From IMG/VR virus record IMGVR_UViG_3300023700_000771, positions 1 to 20,806 of that record: 20,806 nucleotides of DNA; one strand, written 5' to 3'. The first letter of the stretch is position 1. Every line of letters begins with the position of its first letter. Positions 7,871 through 14,691 of the stretch are shown here, piece by piece. Position numbers and translations under genes: made by a program. The notes under the pieces were generated by a model, which made no database searches, was not told the DNA's origin, and saw only the letters and a program-made list of their open reading frames with translations. This DNA comes from a virus.

Positions 7871-8293
7871 ATGACCACTCAACAGAATCCAGTCCTATAC
7901 GCGGAAGCGATTCAAGCGCAACTCAAGGCCGTTCTCGGCAGCGGGATTCCTGTCTATGCGCTGATGAACCGCAACTACGCAACAGAGGGTTCGGGCTTTG
8001 TGACTTGGCAGTTGCGCAATGTGCACCAGCCTGTTTACACTGGCACGAATCAAAGCATCAAAGGCATTGATCGTCCAACATTCCAAATCAGCGTGTTTGC
8101 GCAAAACGCGAATACAGCTCTTGCAATGTCGAACACTATCTTGCAGTCGATGCACGGCTATTCGGGCATGTATGGTGGCTCAGAGGGAATCTATGTGGCG
8201 AAGACTGACATCCTGTGGTTATACAACTCGTATGACGACAAATTAGGTCTATACCAAATTTTCCTAGACGCTACAATCGACATACCTACATAA
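7871..8293 (+). CDS. Tail terminator / tail completion protein (DUF3168-like)
   Basis: A 140-residue protein in the position where siphoviruses encode the tail terminator that caps the tail tube and binds the head. The pattern PTFQISVFAQNANTALAMSN, a helix, then HGYSG and a C-terminal strand YNSYDDKLGLYQIFLDATI, is the usual profile of DUF3168-type tail completion proteins, which end with a strand predicting oligomer packing. It has AAGGG (7859-7863) seven bases ahead of the ATG. In HK97-like phages a gp10-like gene normally sits between the head-closure and terminator genes; here that gene is missing from this place and a candidate appears after the tail chaperones instead. Confidence 0.72.
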   Translation: MTTQQNPVLYAEAIQAQLKAVLGSGIPVYALMNRNYATEGSGFVTWQLRNVHQPVYTGTNQSIKGIDRPTFQISVFAQNANTALAMSNTILQSMHGYSGMYGGSEGIYVAKTDILWLYNSYDDKLGLYQIFLDATIDIPT

Positions 8294-8334
8294 CACGACA
8301 TCTTCATCTTTAACCCGTTTTTAAAGGAAACGTC

Positions 8335-8829
8335 ATGGCTCTCCCAAATAAAGTTTTACCCGGTTTTAGTGCTGCTCTGTATTGCCAGCCAACCGCAACT
8401 CCAACCCCATTGACCACTTCGGCTTTGTCCACAGTGTCAAGCGTGTCTGCTCTTGCAATCTCTGCAAACCAAATCCCAGTTGAAGCAATTCCTGCATTTG
8501 GTCAAGACGACGCTGTGGCATCTTTCGGTGTTGCTGGTTCACGTCAATCGGACAAGATTCCTGTGCAAGCAGCCCCAACCAGCATGACCATCACTGCTGC
8601 TTGGAACCCTTCTGATGCAAACCTGTTGTTGATGCGCGGTGACGCGTACAGCGGCGTGGTTGATCGCACATTCGTGATCTCTGCAACCGACGGTACTGGC
8701 ATCGTGTACTACGCATTCAACGGTCGTGTTGGCGAATTCAAGATTGACTCGGCTCCCGGCGCTGAAGCCAAGTGCACATTCACCGTGCACCCACGCGGCA
8801 ACCAGTACGGCTGGTCTAACAACGCCTGA
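8335..8829 (+). CDS. Major tail (tube) protein
   Basis: A 164-residue protein in the position of the tail tube subunit, which stacks in hexameric rings to form the tube around the tape measure. The sequence is beta rich with few charged residues. It contains a GVVDRTFVISATDGTG segment followed by YYAFNGRVGEFKIDSAPGAEAKCTFTVHPRG, which resembles the closing strands of lambda V-like tube proteins. It has its own strong ribosome binding site, AAAGGA (8323-8328), after a 41-nt gap, the widest gap so far, which suits high-level translation. The stop overlaps the next ATG by one base. Possible confusion is with a decoration protein, but the position before the chaperone gene favours the tube. Confidence 0.8.
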   Translation: MALPNKVLPGFSAALYCQPTATPTPLTTSALSTVSSVSALAISANQIPVEAIPAFGQDDAVASFGVAGSRQSDKIPVQAAPTSMTITAAWNPSDANLLLMRGDAYSGVVDRTFVISATDGTGIVYYAFNGRVGEFKIDSAPGAEAKCTFTVHPRGNQYGWSNNA

Positions 8830-9038
8830 TGATGCAAGTCATTGACGCCATCAAGGAACTGACTTCCACATACAAACCCTTGGTCGAAGTTGCCAAGGGG
8901 CTTGATGTGGATGCAACCGAGGTGGCCTCTGCTTTGGCAAAGGCTGACCCCGAGAGTGAGGAATTCACCGTTCTCACAGTTCTCGCCAATCTGAATCCAG
9001 TGAACGTCAAAGCGACGCCAGTGGAATCTAAAAACTAA
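8829..9038 (+). CDS. Small protein of unknown function after the tail tube gene
   Basis: A 69-residue acidic protein starting in the stop codon of the tail tube gene (ATG at 8829, a second ATG at 8832), so it is probably translated by re-initiation. The N-terminal half is predicted helical (VIDAIKELTSTYKPLVEVAKG), followed by DVDATEVASALAKADP. I recognise no family. Its position between tail tube and chaperones, ahead of a terminator, means it is made from the same transcript as the tube protein and could be a tube-assembly helper or chaperone-like factor. Composition and codon use resemble its neighbours, and the TGATG coupling is a genuine-gene signature. Confidence 0.65.
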   Translation: MMQVIDAIKELTSTYKPLVEVAKGLDVDATEVASALAKADPESEEFTVLTVLANLNPVNVKATPVESKN

Positions 9039-9039
9039 G

Positions 9040-9061
9040 AAAGCCCCTTCGGGGGCTTTTT
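9040..9061 (+). terminator. Intrinsic terminator after the tail tube operon segment
   Basis: A perfect 8-bp stem, AAAGCCCC (9040-9047) with GGGGCTTT (9052-9059), TTCG tetraloop (9048-9051), running into a T tract that ends at 9061. It lies 1 nt after the stop of the small gene that follows the tail tube gene, and only 7 nt before the next ATG. Together with the hairpin after the first capsid gene it makes two TTCG-loop terminators placed after the two genes needed in highest copy. Confidence 0.93.
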
Positions 9062-9068
9062 ACAAGAT

Positions 9069-9296
9069 ATGACAAACTCAGTTGAAAACCCACAAGACTT
9101 GCTCCGATACCTTGCCGACAGAATGCTGTCTGGCGACAAAAATTGGTTTGATTACCCAGAGCAAAAAGTAACTGGCATCTCGCTGGTTCATCGCATTGCG
9201 GCAAATCACGCCGACAAGATGGCCCCCGAGGAAGTTGTAGACTACGTGGTGCGTCTAAACAACGCAATTTTTCAACGCATGATCTTACGGAAATAA
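9069..9296 (+). CDS. Small protein of unknown function upstream of the tail chaperones
   Basis: A 75-residue protein that begins 7 nt after a terminator and ends three bases before the tail chaperone ATG. The Shine-Dalgarno is weak (only a short purine stretch before ATG 9069). The sequence is largely helical (DLLRYLADRMLSGDKNWFDYPEQ; VTGISLVHRIAANHADKM) with no recognised motif. Its place between tube and chaperone suggests a role in tail assembly, but that is position only. The tight spacing on both sides supports it as a true gene even though the family is unknown. Confidence 0.6.
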   Translation: MTNSVENPQDLLRYLADRMLSGDKNWFDYPEQKVTGISLVHRIAANHADKMAPEEVVDYVVRLNNAIFQRMILRK

Positions 9297-9299
9297 AAC

Positions 9300-9773
9300 A
9301 TGACACGACTATCACAAGCCCTTGGCTCAAAATTCGCGGATGCGGTAAATGAAATCCGCACTCGTACCTTCACCCTTGGCAAGCACGAATTCAAAGTTCG
9401 CGTGCCATTGAATGCTGAGATGGACGCCTTGCTCAAGCGCGTCACAGAGGTGAACCCAGAAGTCGCAGAAGCTCGACTCAAAAAAATGACTGAGGCGCTT
9501 CGCTCTAACCCTCCTGATGGCGTCGAGCTCAAAGAAGATGGCGATGTGGTTGTCGAAGGCCGCTCCACGCGAGAGACTGTCAACGCTATTCTGATGCTCG
9601 AAAATCGCGTCGTAGAGTACATGAAGCTGCTCGTGACTGAAGATGGCATGTTGGACGACATCACTTATGAGGAAGTTGATGCAGAGCTTCCATTTGCCTC
9701 TCAGCTTGACTTGATCGACGCGATCAACGAAGCCATTCAACCCGGCTTCAAAGACACGCGAAAAAACTCCTAA
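9300..9773 (+). CDS. Tail assembly chaperone (G-type, zero frame)
   Basis: A 157-residue protein occupying the place of lambda gpG or HK97 gp13, which coat the tape measure and prevent aggregation before the tube polymerises. The FTLGKHEFKVRVPLNAEMDALL segment (about residues 24-45) matches the conserved start of these chaperones, where a strand pair leads to an R-x-P and a helix. The C-terminus contains the slippery heptamer A AAA AAC (9761-9767), and the stop TAA at 9771-9773 lies in the spacer before a stem-loop. A fraction of ribosomes should therefore continue in the -1 frame into the next ORF. The normal product would be the more abundant of the two. Confidence 0.87.
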   Translation: MTRLSQALGSKFADAVNEIRTRTFTLGKHEFKVRVPLNAEMDALLKRVTEVNPEVAEARLKKMTEALRSNPPDGVELKEDGDVVVEGRSTRETVNAILMLENRVVEYMKLLVTEDGMLDDITYEEVDAELPFASQLDLIDAINEAIQPGFKDTRKNS

Positions 9774-9826
9774 GGGACATTCACCAGCAAGCCAGAGCCT
9801 ATATTTGGGCTCATGGTGGCTGTCCC
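9761..9826 (+). promoter_or_regulatory. Programmed -1 ribosomal frameshift signal
   Basis: Slippery heptamer A AAA AAC at 9761-9767, read as AAA AAC in the zero frame. A 6-nt spacer (9768-9773) contains the zero-frame stop TAA. It is followed by a bulged stem-loop: outer 6-bp stem GGGACA (9774-9779) with TGTCCC (9821-9826), a 2x2 internal loop, an inner 5-bp stem CACCA (9782-9786) with TGGTG (9814-9818), and an upper AGCC/GGCT pairing. The downstream ORF is in the -1 frame and has no stop between here and 10118. All four features of an X XXY YYZ frameshift site are present. Confidence 0.9.
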
Positions 9827-10120
9827 GATGAGATTCCGGTGCTTGACATGCGGAACATCGAAATCATGATCAGCGACGGCATGATTGGCAACAGGGCCAT
9901 CTTGTTGGCGTTGAGCACGTTGACGACTGGCAACCTCAATTCAAAATTGAAGCAAGGTGTCAATCCCTTTACAATCAAGACGGTTCTTCCGTCCACGCAT
10001 GACTACATCATTCCTCCTTTGTCCGATGAGGAACAAGCGCTTCAAGCAAGTAAGCAATTGTTAAGTTTCATGGCCTTGGCTCCGGGAGCTCCTCGTTCGT
10101 TCACGGAAAGGCTGACATGA
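9767..10120 (+). CDS. Tail assembly chaperone frameshift extension (T-type)
   Basis: The -1 frame extension of the chaperone, reached by slippage at 9761-9767. The full fusion would run from ATG 9300 to the stop at 10118-10120: 156 residues (the slipped AAA AAA codons being 155-156) plus 117 more, 273 in total. An internal GTG at 9839 could give a separate 93-residue start, but the reading frame is open back to the slippery site and the first 24 codons look coding (RAYIWAHGG), so fusion is preferred. In lambda the equivalent GT fusion binds the tape measure and recruits the tube protein. The stop overlaps the ATG of the following gene (ATGA). Confidence 0.87.
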   Translation, partial: LLRDIHQQARAYIWAHGGCPDEIPVLDMRNIEIMISDGMIGNRAILLALSTLTTGNLNSKLKQGVNPFTIKTVLPSTHDYIIPPLSDEEQALQASKQLLSFMALAPGAPRSFTERLT

Positions 10121-10587
10121 CGCAAATCATTTTCAAGATAGAAGGATTGGAGTCGCTGGAAAGTCAATTGCTTGGCCTTGCAGAAGGATTCCGAACCGAT
10201 CTGGTGTTAAGAAACACCGTCACCAAAGCCGTGAAGAAAGCGATTGAGCCAATTGCCAATGCGATGGCCGAGACGCCTATTCCTTACAACGAAAAAAACA
10301 CCAAGAATATTCACCTTCGTGATACATTGAGAACTGATGCGCGGATACCAAATGCTAGAGACAAAGACTCTACTATGGTGAGCCAAACTGATGTTGTGAT
10401 TGGCCTTGTGACGGTAAAGAAAAGTGCCGTATCTCTCTCTCAAGAGTTTGGTAATGCGCGGACGGTTGCGCAGCCTTTTATCCGTAGCGGCCTTGAAAGG
10501 TCATATCAAGAGGCTGTGACAATTTTCAAGAATGAGATGGCAGATTTGATACCGCCATACGCGGCAAAGTTGGCTAAGAGGAAATAA
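10117..10587 (+). CDS. HK97 gp10-like neck/tail protein
   Basis: A 156-residue protein whose layout matches the HK97-gp10-like family (PF04883): a short N-terminal strand IIFKIEGLESLESQLLGLAE, a helix with VTKAVKKAIEPIANAMAE, a TIPYN-like loop with LRDTLRTDARI, then a strand and the diagnostic SQEFGNARTVAQPFIRSGLE (around residues 107-126), where E-F-G and P-F-x-R-x-x-L-E are the conserved points. Such proteins sit in the neck or at the tail completion site. Here the gene lies between the tail chaperones and the tape measure rather than beside the tail terminator, an unusual location. It begins inside the frameshift ORF stop (ATGA) and ends in a TAATG overlap with the tape measure gene. Confidence 0.8.
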   Translation: MTQIIFKIEGLESLESQLLGLAEGFRTDLVLRNTVTKAVKKAIEPIANAMAETPIPYNEKNTKNIHLRDTLRTDARIPNARDKDSTMVSQTDVVIGLVTVKKSAVSLSQEFGNARTVAQPFIRSGLERSYQEAVTIFKNEMADLIPPYAAKLAKRK

Positions 10588-12977
10588 TGGCAAACCAAAT
10601 TCTCGCCCGTCTGGGCATCGTAATGGGGGTGGACTCAGGCGAGCTTGAGATTGGTCTTAAAGCCGCCCAAGAAAAGTTCAAAGGCTTCACTCAGGAGGTG
10701 AAGCGTCAAACCAGCGAAGCCGCCAAGCAGACGATGGCCTTGAAGATGGCTACTGAGTCTTATGGCAAAACACTGACTGAAGTTGACAAGCTAGAGCTCG
10801 AACTGAAGTATGGCCGGATGGCTGGCAACATGGTCGAAGAAAAGACCTTGAATTTGCTTCGTCAACAAGCCGCCGCATATGACGCCGTTAAAGCCGCCGC
10901 AGACAAAGCAAACAAAGCCAAATCTGGCGGACTCACAGCTCAACAGCAAGCGGCTTTAGGCTATCAAACAACCGACATCGTGACCAGCTTGGCTGGCGGT
11001 CAAAACCCCATGATGGTTTTGCTGCAACAGGGTGGTCAACTGAAAGACCAGTTTGGTGGGTTCAAGCCCATGTTTGCTGGTATTGCTGAAGCGATCACGG
11101 CTACCAAAGTTGCTGTGGTTGGCTTTGGCGGAGCAATCGCTGGTGTGGCCTATGGCATCTACAAGGGCCGTGAAGAACAGAAACAATTCAACAATTCGCT
11201 CATTCTTACGGGTCATTATCTGAACATGACAGAGGGCCAATTTACGGCTCTGTCAAAGTCAATTTCCAGCAAATACAACGTCTCTTTGAGTGACACGCGA
11301 TCTGCAATGCAGGCCGTTGTTTCGACAGGTCAATTCACATCAACATCTCTGTCTTCTGTGACTGAGGTGATTGCTCGAATGTCAAAGCTGACGGGAGAAA
11401 CAGCATCGACTATTGCTGGAAATCTGATTCCATCATTTGATGGTTCTGCCGCTTCTGCCAAGCGATTGAATGATCAATATCACTTTTTGAGTGTCGAGCA
11501 ATACAGACAAATTCGACAACTTGAAGCGCAAGGAAAACTTCAGGAGTCGATCAAGCTGACTGCTGACGCTTTGAGCGCAAGTCTCAACAAGCAGAAGGAT
11601 GAGCTTGGTTCGTTGGAAAAGGCTTGGAATGCCGTCACAAAGAGCGTTGGCGACTTCTGGCAGAGCATTAAAAATATCGGCAAGAAAGACCTAGACAAAG
11701 AGGTTGAAGCGGCATACAACGCAATTGGCATTGCCATGCGTAGGGCTGAAAATGAAAACTCCACAGAACTTGACAAGCTCATGCTTGCCAACGCCAAAGC
11801 ACGGTACGAAAAGCTCGTGCTCGAACGCGGCCAAAAAATTGCCGATGATGCAAAGGCCGAACAAGAGGCTGTCAAAAACTCAAAGAAGATCAATGACATC
11901 GCATCCGGCAATGAAGCATTGCGTCGCAATAAAGAGTTTGAGCTGGAAAAGCTAAAGAGCGATGAAAAGTTCAATCTATCAATTGAAGCTCTAGATAAGA
12001 TCAGCGAAATTGAGGCTCGCCGCATCAAAGATCGTGCTGACGCGGAGATCAAGTACAAAAAGCTAAATCTCGATGAGTTAGGCCGAGCAACTGTTGAGAA
12101 TGCAAAACTCTTGGCCGAGGAGCTTAATCAAGCTGATATTCGCGCCGCCAGAAACAAAGAGGAAGTCTACGCAAAAGCCAGAGAGGCATATCGTTTGTCG
12201 GCTCAAGCAGAGCAGGACGCTGTTGATAAAGAACGTGAGCGCATTGAGTTCTACAAAGAGCACATTTTCTTGCAGGGCGCTGAACTTGAGATTGCTCTTA
12301 GCCGTCAAAAGGTAGAGCAGGAGATCGCCGCCATTTATGCCAAGAAAGACAGTGGCAAAGAAAAAGACAAAGCCGATGCTGCTGATCGCTTGCGAGACAT
12401 TCAAAAACAACGTGAGGCTGTCATTCAACAAGGCACGCAGCTCAAGATGTTGCAAGACATGAATCAATCTGTCTACAGCAACATGAGCAATGCCATTGAC
12501 AACTTTGTTCGCAACGGAAAAATGTCATTCAAAGATTTGGCTCGCAGCATCATTCAAGACCTGATCTCTATTTCAATGCGAGCGCAAATGCTTGCCATGT
12601 TCAAAGGTTTCAGTTTCTTTGGCGGCGGCGGTGGATTTAAGGATGTTGGCGGCATGGGTGCTGCAAGCAATGACTACTTGGTATCAAGTGGCATTCTTAC
12701 CAGCGCTGTTGGTGGCCCGTTGGCTTCTGGTCAAGCATCTATCGTGGGCGAGAATGGCCCAGAGATTTTTGTGCCAAAGGGCGCAGGAACAATCATTCCC
12801 AACACTGGCGATCTGAGCGGATTGAACATGGGCCAGAGCGTCGTTTACAACGGCCCATACATTGCGAACATGAATGCGATTGATACCCAATCTGGCATTC
12901 AGTTCCTGACCAAAAATAAACAGGCCGTTTGGGCCGCAAACCAAAGCGCACAGCGTTCATTACCAGCGAGCCGATGA
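10587..12977 (+). CDS. Tail length tape measure protein
   Basis: A 796-residue protein that fixes tail length and is ejected with the DNA. The N-terminal region (about residues 120-195) contains LLQQGGQLKDQFGG (Q147-G158) and a hydrophobic helix ATKVAVVGFGGAIAGVAYGI (172-191), both typical of the TMP_2 / lambda H family. Residues 335-620 are a charged, alanine- and lysine-rich helical stretch typical of a coiled coil. The C-terminus has FKDLARSIIQDLISIS, a glycine cluster FFGGGGGF and VGENGPEIFVPKGAGTIIPN around residues 720-739, the conserved end of lambda-type tape measures. At about 0.15 nm per residue it implies a tail near 120 nm. It shares ATGA overlap with the next gene. No peptidase or lysozyme motif is seen in it. 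Confidence 0.93.
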   Translation: MANQILARLGIVMGVDSGELEIGLKAAQEKFKGFTQEVKRQTSEAAKQTMALKMATESYGKTLTEVDKLELELKYGRMAGNMVEEKTLNLLRQQAAAYDAVKAAADKANKAKSGGLTAQQQAALGYQTTDIVTSLAGGQNPMMVLLQQGGQLKDQFGGFKPMFAGIAEAITATKVAVVGFGGAIAGVAYGIYKGREEQKQFNNSLILTGHYLNMTEGQFTALSKSISSKYNVSLSDTRSAMQAVVSTGQFTSTSLSSVTEVIARMSKLTGETASTIAGNLIPSFDGSAASAKRLNDQYHFLSVEQYRQIRQLEAQGKLQESIKLTADALSASLNKQKDELGSLEKAWNAVTKSVGDFWQSIKNIGKKDLDKEVEAAYNAIGIAMRRAENENSTELDKLMLANAKARYEKLVLERGQKIADDAKAEQEAVKNSKKINDIASGNEALRRNKEFELEKLKSDEKFNLSIEALDKISEIEARRIKDRADAEIKYKKLNLDELGRATVENAKLLAEELNQADIRAARNKEEVYAKAREAYRLSAQAEQDAVDKERERIEFYKEHIFLQGAELEIALSRQKVEQEIAAIYAKKDSGKEKDKADAADRLRDIQKQREAVIQQGTQLKMLQDMNQSVYSNMSNAIDNFVRNGKMSFKDLARSIIQDLISISMRAQMLAMFKGFSFFGGGGGFKDVGGMGAASNDYLVSSGILTSAVGGPLASGQASIVGENGPEIFVPKGAGTIIPNTGDLSGLNMGQSVVYNGPYIANMNAIDTQSGIQFLTKNKQAVWAANQSAQRSLPASR

Positions 12978-13657
12978 TGAGCTTACAAACGATTCTTTCT
13001 ATCTCTGAGTCTGTTGGGATTAACGACCAACGATTTGTCGGCCAGACATTGAGCCGCAATCAAAAGATCATTACGTCAGAATTGCTGACTGTGGTTCCTT
13101 TTGAGTTCACGATGAAGCCGATGAACTATCTGCTCTACAGCCAAAATCGCTCGGTGCTCGCTGCCTTGCGGGCTGCTGACAAATCGCTTGAACAGAACTT
13201 GAACTTCGGCTCAACCGGATGGCTGAACTACATCAAGTATCAAGGCGACATGACTGGCGCACAGATCGCTGCCTGCCAATGGCAAACATCCAGCGCAGCA
13301 AAGACTTTGGTGTTGGGTAGCCTGCCTTCAATTGCATCGACCCTGTATATCGTTAAGACTGGAGACTTCGTTCAGGTTGGCCGATATGCATACATCGTCA
13401 CAGCAGACGTTCAGCGCGGTATTGGCACGACCGTCAACATTCCAGTTCATCGCGCTTTGATGGCAACCCTGTCGGCCCCTGTGAATGCCGTTATTGGGCA
13501 ATACGGAACCACCGTCAGCATTGGTGGCTCCACATACACGGGAATCACGTTTCCTGTGATCTTGCGCCAGTACCCAACATACACCCTTGTGCCAATGACC
13601 AATGATTCATTCCTTCAGTGGAGTGGGACATTCAACGCAATTGAGTCAGTGCTATGA
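12974..13657 (+). CDS. Minor tail protein (M/distal-tail position)
   Basis: A 227-residue protein directly after the tape measure, in the slot of lambda M or a distal tail protein. The tract could begin at an earlier ATG (12929), but that start lies 48 nt inside the tape measure gene and has no reason to be used. The ATG ATG at 12974-12979, of which the first overlaps the tape measure stop (ATGA), fits the coupled-translation style of the operon. It is beta rich. The C-terminal half has FVQVGRYAYIVTADVQRG, a TVNIPVHR strand and an ending W-S-G-x-F-x-x-IESVL, all of which resemble minor tail proteins of related phages, though I could not assign a Pfam family. Role at the tail tip is inferred from position. 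Confidence 0.75.
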   Translation: MMSLQTILSISESVGINDQRFVGQTLSRNQKIITSELLTVVPFEFTMKPMNYLLYSQNRSVLAALRAADKSLEQNLNFGSTGWLNYIKYQGDMTGAQIAACQWQTSSAAKTLVLGSLPSIASTLYIVKTGDFVQVGRYAYIVTADVQRGIGTTVNIPVHRALMATLSAPVNAVIGQYGTTVSIGGSTYTGITFPVILRQYPTYTLVPMTNDSFLQWSGTFNAIESVL

Positions 13658-14247
13658 ACGTGATCACGCCTGTTGACGGAACCAGCAACATTCGATTTGC
13701 GGATTTTGTCCGCATAACCACGAATGGGAATGTCTATCGTTTTACGACATTGCCGTATGACATCACCGTTCCTGCCGTTGACTCATCGGCCTTCAGTGCT
13801 GTTGGCGTGCTGATGAAAGTGGGTGAAGCGCAGCGTGACATCAAGAGCACGGCAAATGAGACGACGGTCACTTTGACTGGAATCGACACGGCGATGCTTG
13901 GTTTTGTTCTGAGCAACAACATCAAAGGCTCTCAGATTGAGATGTGGCATGGGTTCTTTGATACAAACGATACCCTGATCACCTCTGGTGGCACTGGTGG
14001 CCTTTACAAGTTCTTCAATGGATTCATCAACTCTTTCTCAATCTCTGAGAATTGGATGGAAGAACAGCGCATGTATGTGGGCACAGTGTCTGTGAGCGCG
14101 TCTTCCGTTCAGCTCATCTTGCAGAACCGAATCGCTGGCCGATACACCAACAACAACTCATGGCAATTCTTCAGCCCCAACGACACTTCCATGAACCGCG
14201 TGAACTTCATTCAGAGCATCAATTACCAATTCGGTAAAACAGCATGA
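13654..14247 (+). CDS. Minor tail protein (L-like position)
   Basis: A 197-residue protein starting in an ATGA overlap with the previous gene. It has a beta-rich layout with VTLTGIDTAMLGFVLSN, a WHGFFDTN turn, a FFNGFINSFSISEN strand pair, and a C-terminal R-x3-N-N-S-W-Q-F-F-S-P-N-D-T-S-M-N-R-V. That ending, where a pattern of arginine, paired asparagines and D-T-S precedes a final GK, is common in phage minor tail proteins near the baseplate hub (DUF2163-like or lambda L-position). Lambda L carries an iron-sulphur cluster with four cysteines; this protein has no cysteine cluster, so it is not an L orthologue in that respect. The stop overlaps the acetyltransferase ATG. Confidence 0.65.
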   Translation: MNVITPVDGTSNIRFADFVRITTNGNVYRFTTLPYDITVPAVDSSAFSAVGVLMKVGEAQRDIKSTANETTVTLTGIDTAMLGFVLSNNIKGSQIEMWHGFFDTNDTLITSGGTGGLYKFFNGFINSFSISENWMEEQRMYVGTVSVSASSVQLILQNRIAGRYTNNNSWQFFSPNDTSMNRVNFIQSINYQFGKTA

Positions 14248-14690
14248 AAGTTCGTGACGCGTCACCGTTCGACATTCCTCAAATTCTTGACATGCTTCGG
14301 CAGTACAGGAAGCAAACTCCAATTCCATTTTTGGCCGACGCGGACAACGCTGAATACATCACACGCATGTTGACGGAGCTGATGGCTGGCCGTGGTGTGG
14401 TTTTGGTGTCAGAGGATGAGGAACTGACAGGGATGCTGATTGCCATCATCTCGCCTAGCCTATGGTCGCCAGAGCACCTTCTTTTGACTGAGATGGCATA
14501 TTGGGTCAACCCATACTGTCGGGGCAGCACAGCGGGCTATAGGCTGCTTGCTGCCTATCAGCAGCGCGGCGCGGCGCTGAAGGCAGAAAAGCGCATCTGC
14601 AATTTCGTAATCAGTAAAATGTCAAACAGCCCGAATCTTCAATACCAGAAGTTCGGTTTCACAAAAGTAGAAGAATCTTGGGTGGGTTGA
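14244..14690 (+). CDS. GNAT-family N-acetyltransferase in the tail-tip operon
   Basis: A 148-residue protein with the GNAT fold pattern. Residues 1-20 (MKVRDASPFDIPQILDMLRQ) match motif C/D; ELTGMLIAII gives the central strand; EMAYWVNP is the conserved strand leading to the acetyl-CoA pyrophosphate loop R93-G94-S95-T96-A97-G98; and YQKFGFTKVEESWVG is the closing GNAT motif B. Substrate is unknown. It overlaps the previous gene by ATGA and is one nt from the tip protein gene, so it is within the tail-tip operon and not a cargo gene between modules. In lambda this slot holds K, an NlpC/P60 peptidase; no peptidase is present here. It might acetylate a virion or host protein, or have become a structural remnant; the loop appears intact. 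Confidence 0.85.
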   Translation: MKVRDASPFDIPQILDMLRQYRKQTPIPFLADADNAEYITRMLTELMAGRGVVLVSEDEELTGMLIAIISPSLWSPEHLLLTEMAYWVNPYCRGSTAGYRLLAAYQQRGAALKAEKRICNFVISKMSNSPNLQYQKFGFTKVEESWVG

Positions 14691-14691
14691 T

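Noticed and set aside
8249-8277. Possible promoter before the tail tube gene (TACAAT at 8272)
   Set aside because: The -10-like hexamer has no acceptable -35 at the right distance and lies within a coding gene.
9839-10120. Independent start (GTG 9839) for the chaperone extension ORF
   Set aside because: Frameshift signals upstream and an open frame back to the slippery site explain it better; no Shine-Dalgarno is evident at 9839.
12929-12973. Earlier in-frame ATG start for the gene after the tape measure
   Set aside because: It would overlap the tape measure by 48 nt; the 12974 ATG gives the ATGA coupling seen repeatedly in this operon.
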